Both the position numbers and the translations under genes were made by a program. The notes under the pieces are model-generated. The model was not told where the DNA came from, did no database searches, and was given only the letters and a program-made list of their open reading frames with translations. Below are positions 11,526 to 23,200 of a DNA stretch of 64,000 bases, in pieces. Origin of the DNA: Hypomesus transpacificus (lineage: Eukaryota > Chordata > Actinopteri > Osmeriformes > Osmeridae); assembly GCF_021917145.1 (NCBI RefSeq), contig NW_025813700.1, forward strand, positions 310,001-374,000, written 5' to 3'. Position 1 is the first letter of the stretch; every line of letters starts with the position of its first letter.

Positions 11526-14261
11526 AGGGACCTCGTTTAAGAACGGGGGCTACAGCGGGGGGGCCGGGGCCCCCGCCGAGACGGACCTGGGCTTCCCCTG
11601 GATCCTGGACGTGTTCCGGCTGGCCGCCTTCGACTTCTACAAGGTGATCGAGAGCTTCATCAAGGCGGAGCCGACCCTGAGCAAGGACAACGTCAAGCAC
11701 CTGGAGCGCTGCGAACACCTCACCATGGAGACCATCGCCTGGAGGGGGGTGAGTCGCCGGCAACCGCACACGCCGTCCTGTCGCCCGGGCGACATGGAGT
11801 GTCCTGGGTGTATCCATAGCGTCAGCTGGTTTCACCCATTTCATCGAGGAAGGGGAGGTGATTTCGAAGGCGTGTCAGTGTTATTGATTAACGAACAATA
11901 GAAGTAGATTTGTGAATAGTAGCTCACCAGACATATACACAAGACACACGTGGCACTGGCCAGCCACCTTTTGAGGCATACAAATGTAAACTAAAACCGC
12001 AAAATCAAAAAAAAAATCTAATCTACAACACGATTACAATGTTTAATTTTCCATCGAGGGGATCTGAAAAGACAGGGGGGGGGTTTTTGGGGGGGGGGGG
12101 TTTATGACCACAAAGACTCTTCAGTCCTGGAGACTCCCGAGGCCTGTTCCATGAAGGCCGATCAAAAAAGTTGGACTTAGTCCCAAACCTGACTTGAATT
12201 AGTTTAATTAGTCAAGCGTGGCTAAAGCGATTCCATTTAGGCCAATTTCAGCTCACGCACTTCTACTAATTCAAGTCAGATTTAAGTAGTCAAGCTAATT
12301 GCTTGTGCACCCTATTTTTAAGCAGTTCGAGAGGTAAAACATGGATCATATGATCCATCACGGCAAAAAGCAATGCTCACTGCCACGTGACTTCTTCCAG
12401 AAAGAACGTTCCCTTTAAGCTTTGTACTATGACAGCTCCCTCATCCACCGCTTCATCAAATTAAAATGACACGCCATGATGGACGTGAACAATAGGCTAC
12501 GTAGGTCGAGGTCCTTTTTTAGACCTTTACTTCGTTGATAAAAAAACAGACAGCCTCTAAACACATCTAAATTGACTTTTTTTTACATTGTTTAATATAA
12601 ATAGCCTACTATTAATCAATACATTATCCAGTAGCCTAACTTTCTAACATGGTTTTTGTGTCGGGAAAATGGAGGATAGATGTATGGATTTAGGTTTGTT
12701 TTGCAATTATAGGCTACTGTTAGCTATGATAATTATACTTGGATAATTTAGATTGAGATACAGGCCTATGCCTGATGGCTAAACATTTGAAATCACAAAT
12801 TACCATAGCCATACATTTAACGGCTATGGTGTGTATCAAATCATTGTTCATACTAAATGTTGTAGGCTATATAAGTTGATTTTCTATAAATGTAGCCTAC
12901 ATATTGAACTGATGAGAATAAGAAAATGAGAATGTCCGTGGTAAATCATCGTTTTACCTTTGGGTCAGTGTTCCAGGAACGTCTGGTTAAGCAAGAACAC
13001 GGTCTAAGCCTGACAATTAGCATGACTCTGACCAAACTAGTTTCGAAACATAAGTTACCATAGTAACTGAGTTCGAACTACGTTGAGCTAGCTTTTTGGA
13101 ACCGAATGAACTACAAATGAGTCTGACTAACTGACATGAGTCTGGCCTATTCGGTAAACTCTCTTTATGGAACAGGCCTCAGCAGGCTCGCGGCGCCTCA
13201 CTGGCTGGAAGTGCCCGCGTTGCTGAGGGGCTCCCTGTGCATCAGGCGGCTGGAGAAGTAGTAGATGAGGGGGTTGAGGCAGCAGTTGGAGCTGGCCAGG
13301 ACCAGCGCCACGGGGTGCACGGCTTTGGTGAGCCGTGCCAGGCGGCAGCTGGGCACCAGGCCCACGTGGGTGAGGGTGTAGCCCAGCAGGTTGAGGTGGT
13401 AGGGGGCGAAGCAGAGCAGGAAGACGCCCAGCACCCAGTAGATGACGGTGAGGGTGCGGCGGCGCCGGCGGCGCTGGGCGCGGCGTCGAGGCTGGCGGAG
13501 CACGCGCAGCACGCTGCAGTAGCCGAAGAGCAGCACCAGCGCGGGGAGGACGAAGGCAGCCTGCACCAGGCCCAGGGCTGCCAGGATGAAGGACAGCTGG
13601 CGCTGGGTAGTCGGGTCCAGCAGGCAGGGCTGTTGGCGGCGGGCGGCGGCCGAGCGCAGCAGGGGCAGGGTCGCGCTCAGGCCCAGGACCAGGCACCAGA
13701 TCCCCGCGCTCACCAGCCGCGCCGCACACACCCTGCGAGGGGCCGACACCAGCGGGTGCACCACGGCAAAGTAGCGGTCCGCGGCGATGCACACCAGGAA
13801 GAAGATCCCCCCATACAGGCTGATGTACTTGAGGGTGAAGGTCAGCTGGCAGAAGACCCCTCCGGGGGTCCAGGGGGACAGCGCCGCGTTGGGTCCCGCT
13901 CCCGACGCCAAGTCGCGGGCCTTGTGGTGGTAGTAGTATATCCTGAGAGGCAGGGACACCACGAAGAACAGGTCGGCCGTGGACAGGTTAGCCATGTAGA
14001 CGGCCGTGCTGGTGAGGGTGCGGGGGCGAGAGCCAGAGGCGGCGTAGGGCCAGGCAGTTGGTGGACAGCCCCAGCAGGAAGATGACGCTGTAGGACACCT
14101 GGTAGAAGGTGAAGCGGTAGCTGGTGTCTATGGTGCAGTTAGCCAGAGGGGGGAAGAGCTGACCTGGCAGCCCTTCGGTCTGGTTCCTCAGCTCCATGTC
14201 TGGGTTTGGGTCCTGTACTCCACACCCAGTCACACCATCTACATCTGGGGAGGGGTTAGGG

Positions 14262-14297
<36 letters not shown>

Positions 14298-17200
14298 GGG
14301 GGGGGGCAGGCAGTGGGTTAGAGTGATTAGGAGAAGATGGGTGGGCCTGATGCTTGTTTCCGGAGAAATCAGCAGTTAAAACTATGCTGCAGGCAGACTT
14401 AATTAACTCCTTTTTTATGTATGTACACCTCTTACTTTATTGAGTTTCAATATTTGCACGGTGGCGACAAGATGACTGCTGGGACAGCTGTGGCGTTTGA
14501 AGTGGAAGATTGAATCTAAACTGTGCCCCTCCACACACACACACACACACAGAATTACACACATGCACACACTCCCTATACACCTGGTCACCATCGCATA
14601 TGGAAATTTCCATTCCATCTCAGTAACCGTTTATACATAGATTACAAGTAGAATGGCATTAGATGATCAAGATTTGACATGATTTTATCGCCTGTTCTTC
14701 TTCTGCCTTTGTAAGGGATTTCCTTCAATTGAGTGTTGTTATGTTGGTATCCTTTATACTAATTATTTATACGAATCAGACACGTCGCCACTTGTCGTAA
14801 TTCTCCAGGATAAACCAAGAACAAGTTAGGGTGACTATCGGTTAAAACGATTTGCCCCCGGCTGAAATACGACTGCTGAAATTCCCAAGAAGGGAATCTA
14901 CAAGCCACCTGTGTCGCTCCTCTCGTCGGCATGAAAGAAGAGCTAACTTTGAGTCGTTCTTTTGAACCGGCTCCGTCATATTCCCTTGCATGAACACCAC
15001 TTTCACTCTACATCGATATGTGTCTTAAATTAACGCTACACTGGTGGCGTTCTATTTTCACACTGTGTCTTGAGTTCCCACAACTCCCAAGCAGTCTTTC
15101 ATAATCACTGACTTCCTTGCAAGGATACAGTTGGTGAAAGAGGAAGGAAATTGCATTCGATTACTCACCACTGCTCTGATATCCCAAACAGGAGTTAGTA
15201 GCTGGAGGGCCGTGGATGTAGAGGGCATGCGTCCAGCCCCTGCTCCTCTCTGATCTCCTGCCAGATCTCCTAGTTCTGGACCCATAACAAGCGAAGGACC
15301 CAACAGGGCAACATTTCCCGCCCACATGAAGACGCTTTGATCTCACGGTCACGCACCCGCCCGCGCCCACCGTCTCGATCGCTCGTCGCCTTGAATCAAC
15401 AGACACGCGTAAACTCCCCCTCCACGTCAGTGTCCTAACAACCTGGCAACCCCTCGATGCATCTCCAAAGACGAGTCGAGTGTGCTCGCACATGGTCATA
15501 TCCTCTTCTTGTTAACGTGCTCGCACAATGTGTCGGCCATCTGTCAGGCCTTCGTGTTTGTGGAAAATGTACATTACATTTACATTTAGTCATTCAGCAG
15601 TCGCTCTTATCCAGAGTGACTTACAGTAAGTACAGGGACATCCCCCCCCCCCCCCCCCCCCCCCGAGGAAAGTAGGGTGAAGTGGAGCGGAGGCCTGTTC
15701 TCACTCGTCTTGCTGGTTTTCACAATCCTGTGTGTGTGTGTGTGTGTGTGGGTGTGAATGTGTGTCTGGCCCATTTCAGAGAAGACCCTCAGGGTAACAG
15801 ACAAGTATGCAATGACGCTTGTTTCCACATTACACACAGTTCTGGTGTCGTTGACGTGGGAAAACGCAACTTTATGGTTGCTCACACTTTCTCCCATGTC
15901 TAAGCATCACAACTATCCCTCTTTTACTGTATGACACGAGCGACTTACACACAGGGAAAACCTTCGGTGTTGGAGTCTTTATCTCACTTTTCCACCGAGT
16001 CTGTCATGGAGCGATTCGATATCCAAACCTTCTGTCGTGTTGTTCTCTTTATTATCATGTTCTACACTCAACAAGGCCAGCTATAGTGTTCATTGTAGCT
16101 CTCCAGTGTTTTCACTCCTTGTATCGCCGCGCCAACCGAACAGCAGCCGTTTAATAGGATTCAAGTATGTTTTAAACACGGCCAATCCCCGCTTCTGTTT
16201 GTCTGGGTTGTGATTATACATCGTTTTGGAAATCCACACCTGTACAAACAGTTTGAACACCTGTTGAAACTGTACCAACAGAAGGGAATCTCATTTCTTA
16301 TCCCCTTTTACGATACAATATCAATGTCGGTTAAGTAAATCAGATGCCTGTGTACTAATGTGTACTGCCCAGGTAGGCCTGAGGTTGACTTGGTTTCTGT
16401 TTCATACTTCATGGCAACTATCAGACAAAGACTTGCAAATACTAGTTGTTACCTCTAACCACCTTGGGGTTTTAGCTAAATCTCAGAAGGTCAAACTAAA
16501 TGTAAATGTTTTTCTTTGTCCTTTTTTACATTTTTATTCAAGACGCTGTCATTGTCAGGGAACAGTCCAAAAAAAATCCCTAATGTGCTTACAACATAGT
16601 CATAGTACAACAAATGTACTTTCACATACAAGACTTGTTCACCTGTGACTAAGCACAACGTTTGAATGAAGGTCATTGTTGTAAATGTATAGGGTGCTGA
16701 AATGTTTTGGTTTGCGCAATATCCCAGGAATGGGATATTCCCGGCTTGCATAATGTCCCCTTTTCCATCAACCGCCTCTTGTCTGTTATTGTAGGAGGTT
16801 GAAGATCAGGTGTGTAAACCCAAGGCAAGATACTGCATTGACGTTTAAATCAACAATTTAAACTGTATCCCAGGTTGTTGTGATGAGGTGAATGACTTGA
16901 AAACATTGCCATACTTCACTATACAAATAGTTACACGTTTCCTTACGAGGTGAAACAAACATGCACAACCTCTAATAAGGTTAAAGTGCAGCTTATTTTA
17001 TCAAGTCGTCATACTTTCAGTCTTGAAATCTAACAATCTAATCTAATGAGGCACTGCCACTGTAATATCAGTGCCATAAAACTTAATCATGCATCAGTAC
17101 ACCCTTAATGGATAATACTCTTAAGGTCTGTGCTGAATGTGGGGTTGGGGTCACTTTGTGTGTCTGTTTGAAAGCCCCCACCCTTTTCTCAGCTCCTCTT

Positions 17201-20200
17201 TGTCAGAGTTTCACAAACCGTAGACTCACTGAAATACTGCACGGTGACAGACCGATGCCTCCGTTGAGGCCGGACAGCGTTTGCTTGTTTGTTTTCCCTC
17301 TCACGACATCACACCGTCGACTCGTTCCGGAACACTTTGGCCCTCGGCGTCCTCACGCTGCTGTGCACGCTGCCCTGAGTGCTGTCCGACTGCAGCGCCT
17401 CAAACAGCTTGTTCTCGCGGAACGCCATCGACTTCCTCTTGATGGAGTTCTGGATGGTCTCCGACGTGAAGTAGTAGACGACGGGGTCGAAGCAGCAGTT
17501 GGTGACGGCGATGCACAGGGCGACGGGGTAGATGGTCCTCACCACTGACTCCAGGACGCAGCCCTGCAGGATCTTGGCGCGTACCAGGGCGTAGAAGACC
17601 AGGTTGACGTTGTACGGCACGAAGCAGAAGCAGAAGATGAGCAGGTGCACGACGATCATGCGTAGGATCTTGGCCTTGTTGAGCTGCCCGCCGCGGCTGA
17701 TGGTCTGGGGTTGCGTCAGGGTCCGCAGCACCCGGAGCGAGCAGAAGATGTTGAGCAGCAACGGGATGAGGAAGCCCGCCGTCACGATGAACACCACCAC
17801 CTTGGACAGCGCCGCCTTCCACTGCTTGTTGGAGAAGTTCTCGAAGCAGTAGATGGAGGACGAGTTGGCGTGCCGCGGCGACGTGGTCTCCAGCATGAAG
17901 CCGGCGGGCAGGCTCCCAGAGAGCACCAGCGCCCACACGGCGCAGCAGGCCAGCTTGGCGTTCCTCTTGGTCCGCAGGGTCTGCGAGCGGAACGGGTGCA
18001 CGATGGCCAGGAAGCGGTCCACGTTGATGCAGGTGAGGAAGAGGATGCTGCCGTACATGTTGGTGTAGAAGAGCGAGACGGACACCTTGCAGAGCACGGC
18101 GCCAAATGGCCAGTCCTGGTTGATGAAGTAGAAGATGCGGAAGGGCAGCGTGAGCACGAAGAGGAGATCCGACACCACCAGGTTCATCATGTAGGTGGTG
18201 GTCTCGTTGCGAAGCTTCAGCGTGCACGCGAAGATGTACACGGCGGCCATGTTAAAGAGCAGGCCCACGATGAAGACCAGGCTGAATACTGAGGTGTACA
18301 GGGTGTGCTTGAAGCCGTCGTTCTTGGGGCAGCTGGCGTTGGCCAGGCTCAAGCCCAGTGCTTGGAGACCATCGGTGCTATTTGACATCTTTAGAGGTTC
18401 TTCAGGCTTGAACATGTGGCAAATTCTTTGCTGAACTCTGATCCAAAAATGGTCGAATCGTATGAGGGCAAAGGTAATGCCGTTCATGCAATTCAACTAT
18501 TCATATCATTGATATTACTCCCTGTTCAGATTTGGATGGAAAAGTAACTCCCTAAAAACACCCTTTCTTACCTTTTGTTATTGTTTGGATCTGTGTCAAA
18601 TTATGTTGAGCTTCAAAAACAGCTAGAAACTTGTCTTATTCGACAACTAGCTTTAAAAGTCAAGTCAATCAGTTCTTGCGTTTGTTTCCATAAAGTTCAG
18701 ACAATCTTCTTTTTAGACATCCACTATCCAGTCAATATCCAGTCGTCGAGTCGTATTCCTCTGACACCTTGGCAGTGAGCAGGCTTCAGTTCTGGAGCAG
18801 TATCTACCCTCTAGAGTCCGTGGTGTTTCTGTTCTCCAGTGAGAGAGGGGTGGGAGGGGAGAGAGGGGGTGAGTCATGTGCCTCTCCTGTTCAGCGTGAG
18901 GCTCTCTCTGCTGCCCCTACGGGCCCGAACCTCCCGCTCCACTGCTCCTCGGTACTGCCTGGCTCTGCCCAAGTCCTCGGGTGCATCGTCTTCCTGGCCC
19001 CTAACTCTGTGAAGACCATGGGGGGGTTCTGCCGTGACCTACCCAGCTGTCCAGACACGTCACACACACACACGGAGCTCGTGTCTCTCGCTGGCTTCTG
19101 TATCTGTAAACAGTCTTCTCTGCTCACACACCAGGACACAGCCACTTCCACAAGGCCCGCCCCTCCCCTGTCTCCCTGCTTTATATAATCACCTCCACTC
19201 TTGCAACAGGGCTTGGCCACCGAGGTGGGGCTGATTTTTTTTTAATTTTTTTTCTCTCTCTCTCTCTTACGTTTGAAGACTTTAATCTGCCTCTCCCTGT
19301 TAAAGTAACAGGATTAAACGACTTCGAAAAGTTTTTCAATCTATTGGCGTTGTTGTCCCCCTCTGGCAGGAATTCTGGCAGCTTTGTGCAAATGGTCCCA
19401 CATGTGGGGTGTAATCCATCACACTTGAAATGCACAACACTGCAAGATGAATAAACAGTTGCTCTCCGTTTGGATTTACACACGTTTCAAGTGGAAGGTT
19501 TAATCGTTATTGATTTTGTTCAGTTGCAACAAGTCACTTTTAAACTGTCCCGTTTGCCAGTTTGTTCTGGAACTGGAGCACTCTGGCGTCGACGGAACAG
19601 GTCAAAGTTTCAAAAATGACAGGATGGAGTATGTGTCTGTTGTCAAGCCTGAACCTGCAGCGCGAGGCTGAGTCAGTGCAGACTTTACCCAGTCTGGCCT
19701 CACCTTGTACGGTCTGATCCCTACGTTAATATGGCGACGGGAACTGCACATCGTTCGATGACATCAGCAACTTCTCCGCTCGTGGTTCGAGGAGGTTTTC
19801 CTGTGTAGGCGATACAACACCTGGAAAGGGGAACTAAAGCCTACCTGGTCTCTTGCTAGGCCGTTGGTGGTAACAGGTGTCGCTGATAAGACTTGATACT
19901 ACAGTGAAACTGGAGTTGCCATCCAAAGTTCAAACTGCCGCAGCATTTGGAGTCGGTCGTCTGTCTGTTGAGACACTCTATGAAACCAACAGAAACGGTT
20001 TTCAGTTCCACTGTGTGTGTCAATGGGAAGAACACCGGAACACGCAAGCAGTTTTTTTTCAAACGTGTCCGTGTTGATTTGAAAAAAACCTTATTCTCCT
20101 CTGCCCATTGAAGGTTTAACAATATGGTGTTGACGCTCGTTTCAAGTTTAGGCTCTGGTGGGAAGTAAACAAGGCCACTGTAATCGGCTCGCGATCCGAG

Positions 20201-23200
20201 CGCAGGGTTCAGGACTGTCAAGTCGGACACATTCCTTCCCCTAACTGCAGTCGTACTCTTGTTCGACACCGCATTCTTGAGATAGCTTAACCCCCCCCAG
20301 TCTGTTTTCCCGTGTAGGGGACACTGTGGCATAGACTAGTGGACACAGCTGGACCTAAAAACAACAAAGAAGAGCCCCGTGTCATTTCCTGTCCCCGCCA
20401 AGTCGAGCAAATAGCCCACAGGGCCGTGACAAAACGTCCCTTAAGACGTCATACACACGCAACCAAGTTGGCCTGCGACTTCCTGCTGTCTTTGTTTTGA
20501 GATGTTTCGACTGTGTTGGCGTTTGTGATTGACATCTCTCCCTCTCCCTCTCTCTCTCTCCCTCCCTCTCTCTCCCTTTCTCTTTGCTCTCTCCCTCTCT
20601 CTCCCTCTCTCTTTCTATCTCGCTCTCTCCCTCTCTCCCTCTCTCTCTCTCCCCCCCCCAGGACTCGCCCCTGTTTGAGCTGCTGAGGCTGACCCACGAG
20701 GAGGGCCCCGGGGAGCAGGTGGAGCCCCCCTCCACCCTCAACCAGCCCCTCCAGCACAACCACACAGCAGCAGACCTGTAAGACCCCCCCCCATGACTCA
20801 CCCACCACCCACCTGTCTAGCATCACACATCTCTGCCTTGTCCCCTGGTGTGGGGTTTCTCTCAGTCAGAGTCTGGTCCCACTCCTTTGGCCAACATTCC
20901 AGGTGTGGCCGGCTCCCTTTCTGCTGCCCTCGCGTCAGACGGGTCTCAAGCGAAAGTTATAATGAAACTCAAACATTAGGTCGACAACGTCTGCCTATCA
21001 AGAATACATACAGTCCGTTCCTCGAATCTGACCACAGAACCAGACTCTTCTGATAACATCCCTGATTTTTTTTACCGTCTAAGTTCACTAGTTGTAGCGT
21101 GAGACAGGTGTGAGACAGCCCGACGGTTAAAAGAAAGTGGCTTCACTATTTCTGTATGAGGTAAGGTTGTCGCAACATGTGGGGGGGGTCACAATGCCTG
21201 AAGGGTCACAATGACCCGAAGATAACACGAGGGTTAATCAGGTGATGAGTATGAGAGGGTGGACCCCCCCCCCCCCCAGTGTTTGAGTCTGATGAGGTTG
21301 CTGTGAGAGGAGTCGAGGGAGAGATCCAGGAGTCTACCTTCATCTTCTGGAGCGTCAAGGAAAGCATGTCGTGGTGTAGCAGCCGTGTTTCTGTTCCCTC
21401 GGCTGTTCTGCAGGGGAAATCTCATGACCCGTGGTCCCACTGCCCCTCACCCCTCACCTCAGGTTTAATCCGCCTTTCCTGGATAAGACATTCTCCACAC
21501 ACACACACACAAACGATTTACAATTGGCCATAAAATATCCTTTGCACTTTCAGAAAGAGAACTAAACGAGGGAAATCAGGTCAAGCGATATTCTAATACA
21601 CATGCACAAACATGCCATCAAAGTAAGAGAAATGCCGAAAAAATACTGTGATTTCACACCACGGATCCAATTCATCCGTATCTGCTGACTCATCAAACAA
21701 GGGAGGGGTGTAACGTTGATTCCGGACGTTGGTGGACAGGGTTTGAGGGTTGTCTGGCTCTGTACTGTATACCAAACAAATACCAAAACGACGTGGGTTT
21801 TGACCATACAAATTCTAGCAAGGGCGTTTGACCGACCCGTTGAACTTTTCACCCAGAACCAGGTTTTAGGAAGATCCTGCTGACTCATCTTGTTGCTATA
21901 ACTGACTCATTGTATGTCTCTCTCTCTGTCTCTCTCTCTCACACACACACACAGGTACCTCTCCCCAGTGCGCCCCAGCACCAGGGCCCTGCCCCCTCCA
22001 GAGTCTCCCTCCACCCCCAGCTCCCAGCCCCCCTCCCAGGCACCTCCGCAGAACCCCAGGCAGCCCAAGTCCAATTCTCTCAGCCTCTTCTACAAGAAAC
22101 GTATGTCCTGTTGTGGATCGTAGCGGTGGCTCCCACCCGCAACTGTCTGTCTGTCTGTCTGTGTGTGTTTCTGTTTCTGATTGTGTGTGTGGTTGCCCTG
22201 TAGTTTACCGTCTGGCCTACATGAGGCTGAAGGTGCTGTTCTCCAACCTGCTGACGTCTCACGCCGACCTGGAGCCCATCATGTGGACCCTGTTCCAGCA
22301 CACCCTGCAGTACGAGTACGAGCTGCTGCGAGACCGTCACCTGGACCAGGTGTGCATCGCTCAGCCTCCACTCACTCTCTCACTCTCTCTCTCTCTCTCT
22401 AACTCTCTGTCATACGCACATGCCCTGACTGACTTAGCCACAAACTCACTCTTACTCACTCACTCACTCGCTCTCTCTCTCTCTCTCCTCTCTCTATCTA
22501 ACTCTCTAACTCTGTCATACACACACGCCCCGACTGACTTGGCCACAAACTCACTCTCACTCTTTGTGCACATAATAAACTAACATGTGGACTTCCTTTA
22601 AACAGCCTTTTCCCTCCTGTCACTAACCCCCTCCTCCATTCCCAGTTGATGATGTCTGCCATGTACGCCATCTGCAAGGTGAAGAATGTCGACTTGCGGT
22701 TCAAAACCATCGTGACTGCGTACAAGAACATGCCCAACACCAACCAGGAGGTGAGCACATTCAGACACCAGCGTCCTGCCTTTACACTCCCGCGTGAATC
22801 GGTGTTTGTCTGGAACCATATCCTCGAGAACACATCAGGTAAATCCGTAGTCACAATCTGCATGGTCTTACTTTTTTAGACATTCAAGCACGTGCTGATC
22901 AACGAGGGCCAGTACGACTCCATCATCGTCTTCTACAACCTGGTGTTCATGCAGAGACTGAAAACCAACATCCTGCAGTACGCCTCTCCCAGGGTGAGAC
23001 AGCGCCCCCTTGGGGCACCAGAACAAAACAAATCGAAAGGTGACACCCACAACCGAGTACACGCCAACAGAAGCACAACTAACACCACTTCCTGTCTGTT
23101 CTTCCCTCCCCCCCCTCAGCCTCCGACTCTTTCCCCTATCCCACACATACCCCGGAGCCCTTACAAGTTCCCAAACTCCCCCCTGCGCGTACCTGGGAGC

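Noticed and set aside
11374..11901. Proline-rich 175-codon frame through the poly-C tract
   Set aside because: It is the rb1 exon 17 coding frame extended into the C-rich intron; the exon begins at 11528 by phase and acceptor.
13237..14085. Long plus-strand frame of 282 codons opposite the second GPCR
   Set aside because: Gln/Gly/Ala/His-rich shadow of the GC-rich receptor gene; the minus strand carries all GPCR motifs.
14253..14268. Telomere-like TTAGGGTTAGGG
   Set aside because: Only two units leading into a poly-G run; not an interstitial telomere array.
17400..18292. Long frames on both strands overlapping lpar6 (minus 17400-18227 and plus 17711-18292)
   Set aside because: Low-complexity shadows of the lpar6 frame caused by high GC at third positions.
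20382..20826. Arg/Glu-rich minus-strand frames
   Set aside because: Translation of the (CT)n tract before rb1 exon 18.
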